Of a DNA stretch of 5,249 nucleotides, positions 4,474-5,249 are shown one piece after another; the first letter of the stretch is position 1; the number at the start of each line of letters is the position of its first letter. Below the pieces are notes generated by a model. That model was not told where the DNA came from and did no database searches. It saw nothing but the letters and a program-made list of their open reading frames with translations. Source of the DNA: Caldifarciminota bacterium (GTDB lineage: Bacteria > Hydrothermota > Hydrothermia > B15-G9 > DRBW01); contig DRBW01000248.1 of assembly GCA_011042705.1 (NCBI GenBank), positions 1 to 5,249 of the forward strand, in the 5' to 3' direction. A program made the translations under genes and the position numbers.

Positions 4474-5249
4474 AAGTGGTCCGATATATATTTCAGGGAC
4501 TCCCTCAACCTCAGATAGAGATGGGTCCCGTGCCTCGCCGGGAACCTATCGGGAGGATAGAGGGGCCCCTGCCCGAATACCTCGTAATAATGTTCGATGC
4601 CCAGATTTGAGAGGAGATCGTGGACAGCCATGGCGTGATACTGGAGGAAAAGCTCGTCCTCATCGCCGCAATCGATGTAAAGGCCGGTGTTCAACGAGTC
4701 CAGAAGGGTGTAATTCTGCCCCATTAACGTAAAGACATCGTTGGCGAGCCATTGCTCCCACACGTCCTGCCTTAATCCCACGGTATCTCCCGGGATCGCT
4801 GTGGTATCGATGGGAAGAATGACGCCGAGCCACTGACCGTCGGGCAATTGAGCCATGGGGAATTCGTAGTTGAGCGTATCGTATTCCTCCCTCGGTTTAA
4901 CCACCGGAGAGAAGGCGCCGGCCATGGCGAACATCATGGTGGTCAGCGGGTGCTCCTGATCCAGAAGGGGCGGATAGGGAATTCTGTATCCCAGGACGTT
5001 TCCGGCACTGTCATAGACTGGATTCTCCAGCAACATGGCGCCCAGCACGTTGATCCCGGTCAGGGGATCGGGCTCCAGAAAGACCGGGAAAGCGATAGGG
5101 CCGGAATGAGATGCACCTGCCCTGAATATGTCGGGGTGCGTCACGGTCAACTTGAGTGCTCCGTATCCCCCCATCGATATGCCGAGGATGCCTATCTTCG
5201 TCGTGTCAACGGGATAATTTTCCTTCATAAAATCCAGGACCTCTTCGGT
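4470..5249 (-). CDS. Putative esterase, alpha/beta-hydrolase (esterase D/FrmB-like), N-terminus missing
   Basis: The frame runs off the right edge; 259 residues are visible, beginning TEEVLDFMKENYPVDTTKIG. The nucleophile elbow GISMGGYGALKL (fragment residues 23-34) is the G-x-S-x-G-G form typical of the esterase D/S-formylglutathione hydrolase/putative esterase group, with Ser25 as nucleophile. YIDCGDEDELFLQYHAM (191-207) carries the likely acid (Asp198), and ARHGTHLYLRLRESLKYIS (238-256) the likely catalytic His (His243 most probable). About 170 residues separate Ser and Asp, roughly double the usual spacing, with a proline- and aspartate-rich stretch (about 95-170), suggesting an inserted lid. 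The missing N-terminus hides any signal peptide, so location is unknown. Its TGA overlaps the next ATG by four bases. It is the first visible gene of the minus-strand hydrolase/flavoprotein block. The ester substrate is not predictable. Confidence 0.85.
   Translation of the reverse strand, partial: TEEVLDFMKENYPVDTTKIGILGISMGGYGALKLTVTHPDIFRAGASHSGPIAFPVFLEPDPLTGINVLGAMLLENPVYDSAGNVLGYRIPYPPLLDQEHPLTTMMFAMAGAFSPVVKPREEYDTLNYEFPMAQLPDGQWLGVILPIDTTAIPGDTVGLRQDVWEQWLANDVFTLMGQNYTLLDSLNTGLYIDCGDEDELFLQYHAMAVHDLLSNLGIEHYYEVFGQGPLYPPDRFPARHGTHLYLRLRESLKYISDHL

Noticed and set aside
3988..4518. Plus-strand open frame of 176 codons opposite the nicotinamidase-type gene
   Set aside because: The opposite strand carries the complete catalytic triad and metal ligands; this frame is its mirror.

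Overview
The window looks like bacterial chromosome from an uncultured, probably thermophilic lineage. The bacterial character rests on RbfA, a bacterial-type TruB and a fused RibF. The thermophile guess rests on charged, Arg/Glu/Lys-rich proteins and strong AGG/AGA use for arginine (6 of 7 Arg codons in the btpA fragment). G+C is in the mid-to-upper 50s (60% in one hand-counted line), apart from one sharp AT-rich island. I cannot name the phylum from sequence alone. Coding density is extreme: no gap exceeds about 100 bp, and most junctions are zero-gap or overlapping.

Layout. On the plus strand, positions 1-318 hold the C-terminal end of a BtpA/SgcQ-family TIM-barrel protein. Everything else is on the minus strand and is read from right to left. 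The first block is an alpha/beta-hydrolase esterase (5' end outside the window), a nicotinamidase-type cysteine hydrolase, a DmpA/P1-family self-processing aminopeptidase, and an AfpA/HFCD-type flavoprotein. These are joined by ATGA, ATGA and TAG|ATG junctions. An AT-rich, repeat-bearing spacer (about 2413-2560) follows and carries a near-consensus sigma70-type promoter. The second block is rbfA (ribosome maturation), truB (tRNA psi55 synthase) and ribF (FMN/FAD synthesis), with a 26-bp overlap and then a zero-gap junction. ribF meets btpA tail to tail with a 21-bp overlap, and a small terminator-like hairpin is visible on each strand there.

How they may work together. rbfA-truB-ribF is a familiar bacterial housekeeping cluster. 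Here it appears to have its own promoter whose predicted start point falls on the GTG start codon of rbfA, so the message may be leaderless. The upstream four-gene block has no pathway that I recognise. It combines ester hydrolysis, amide hydrolysis, aminopeptidase/amidase activity and a flavin redox protein, which could form a small degradation or activation route, but that is inference from coupling alone. No RNA genes, CRISPR array or insertion sequence were seen. The most interesting material is the AT-rich repeat island that reads into the flavoprotein C-terminus, the leaderless-type promoter, the interleaved terminators, and the coupled hydrolase/flavoprotein cluster.
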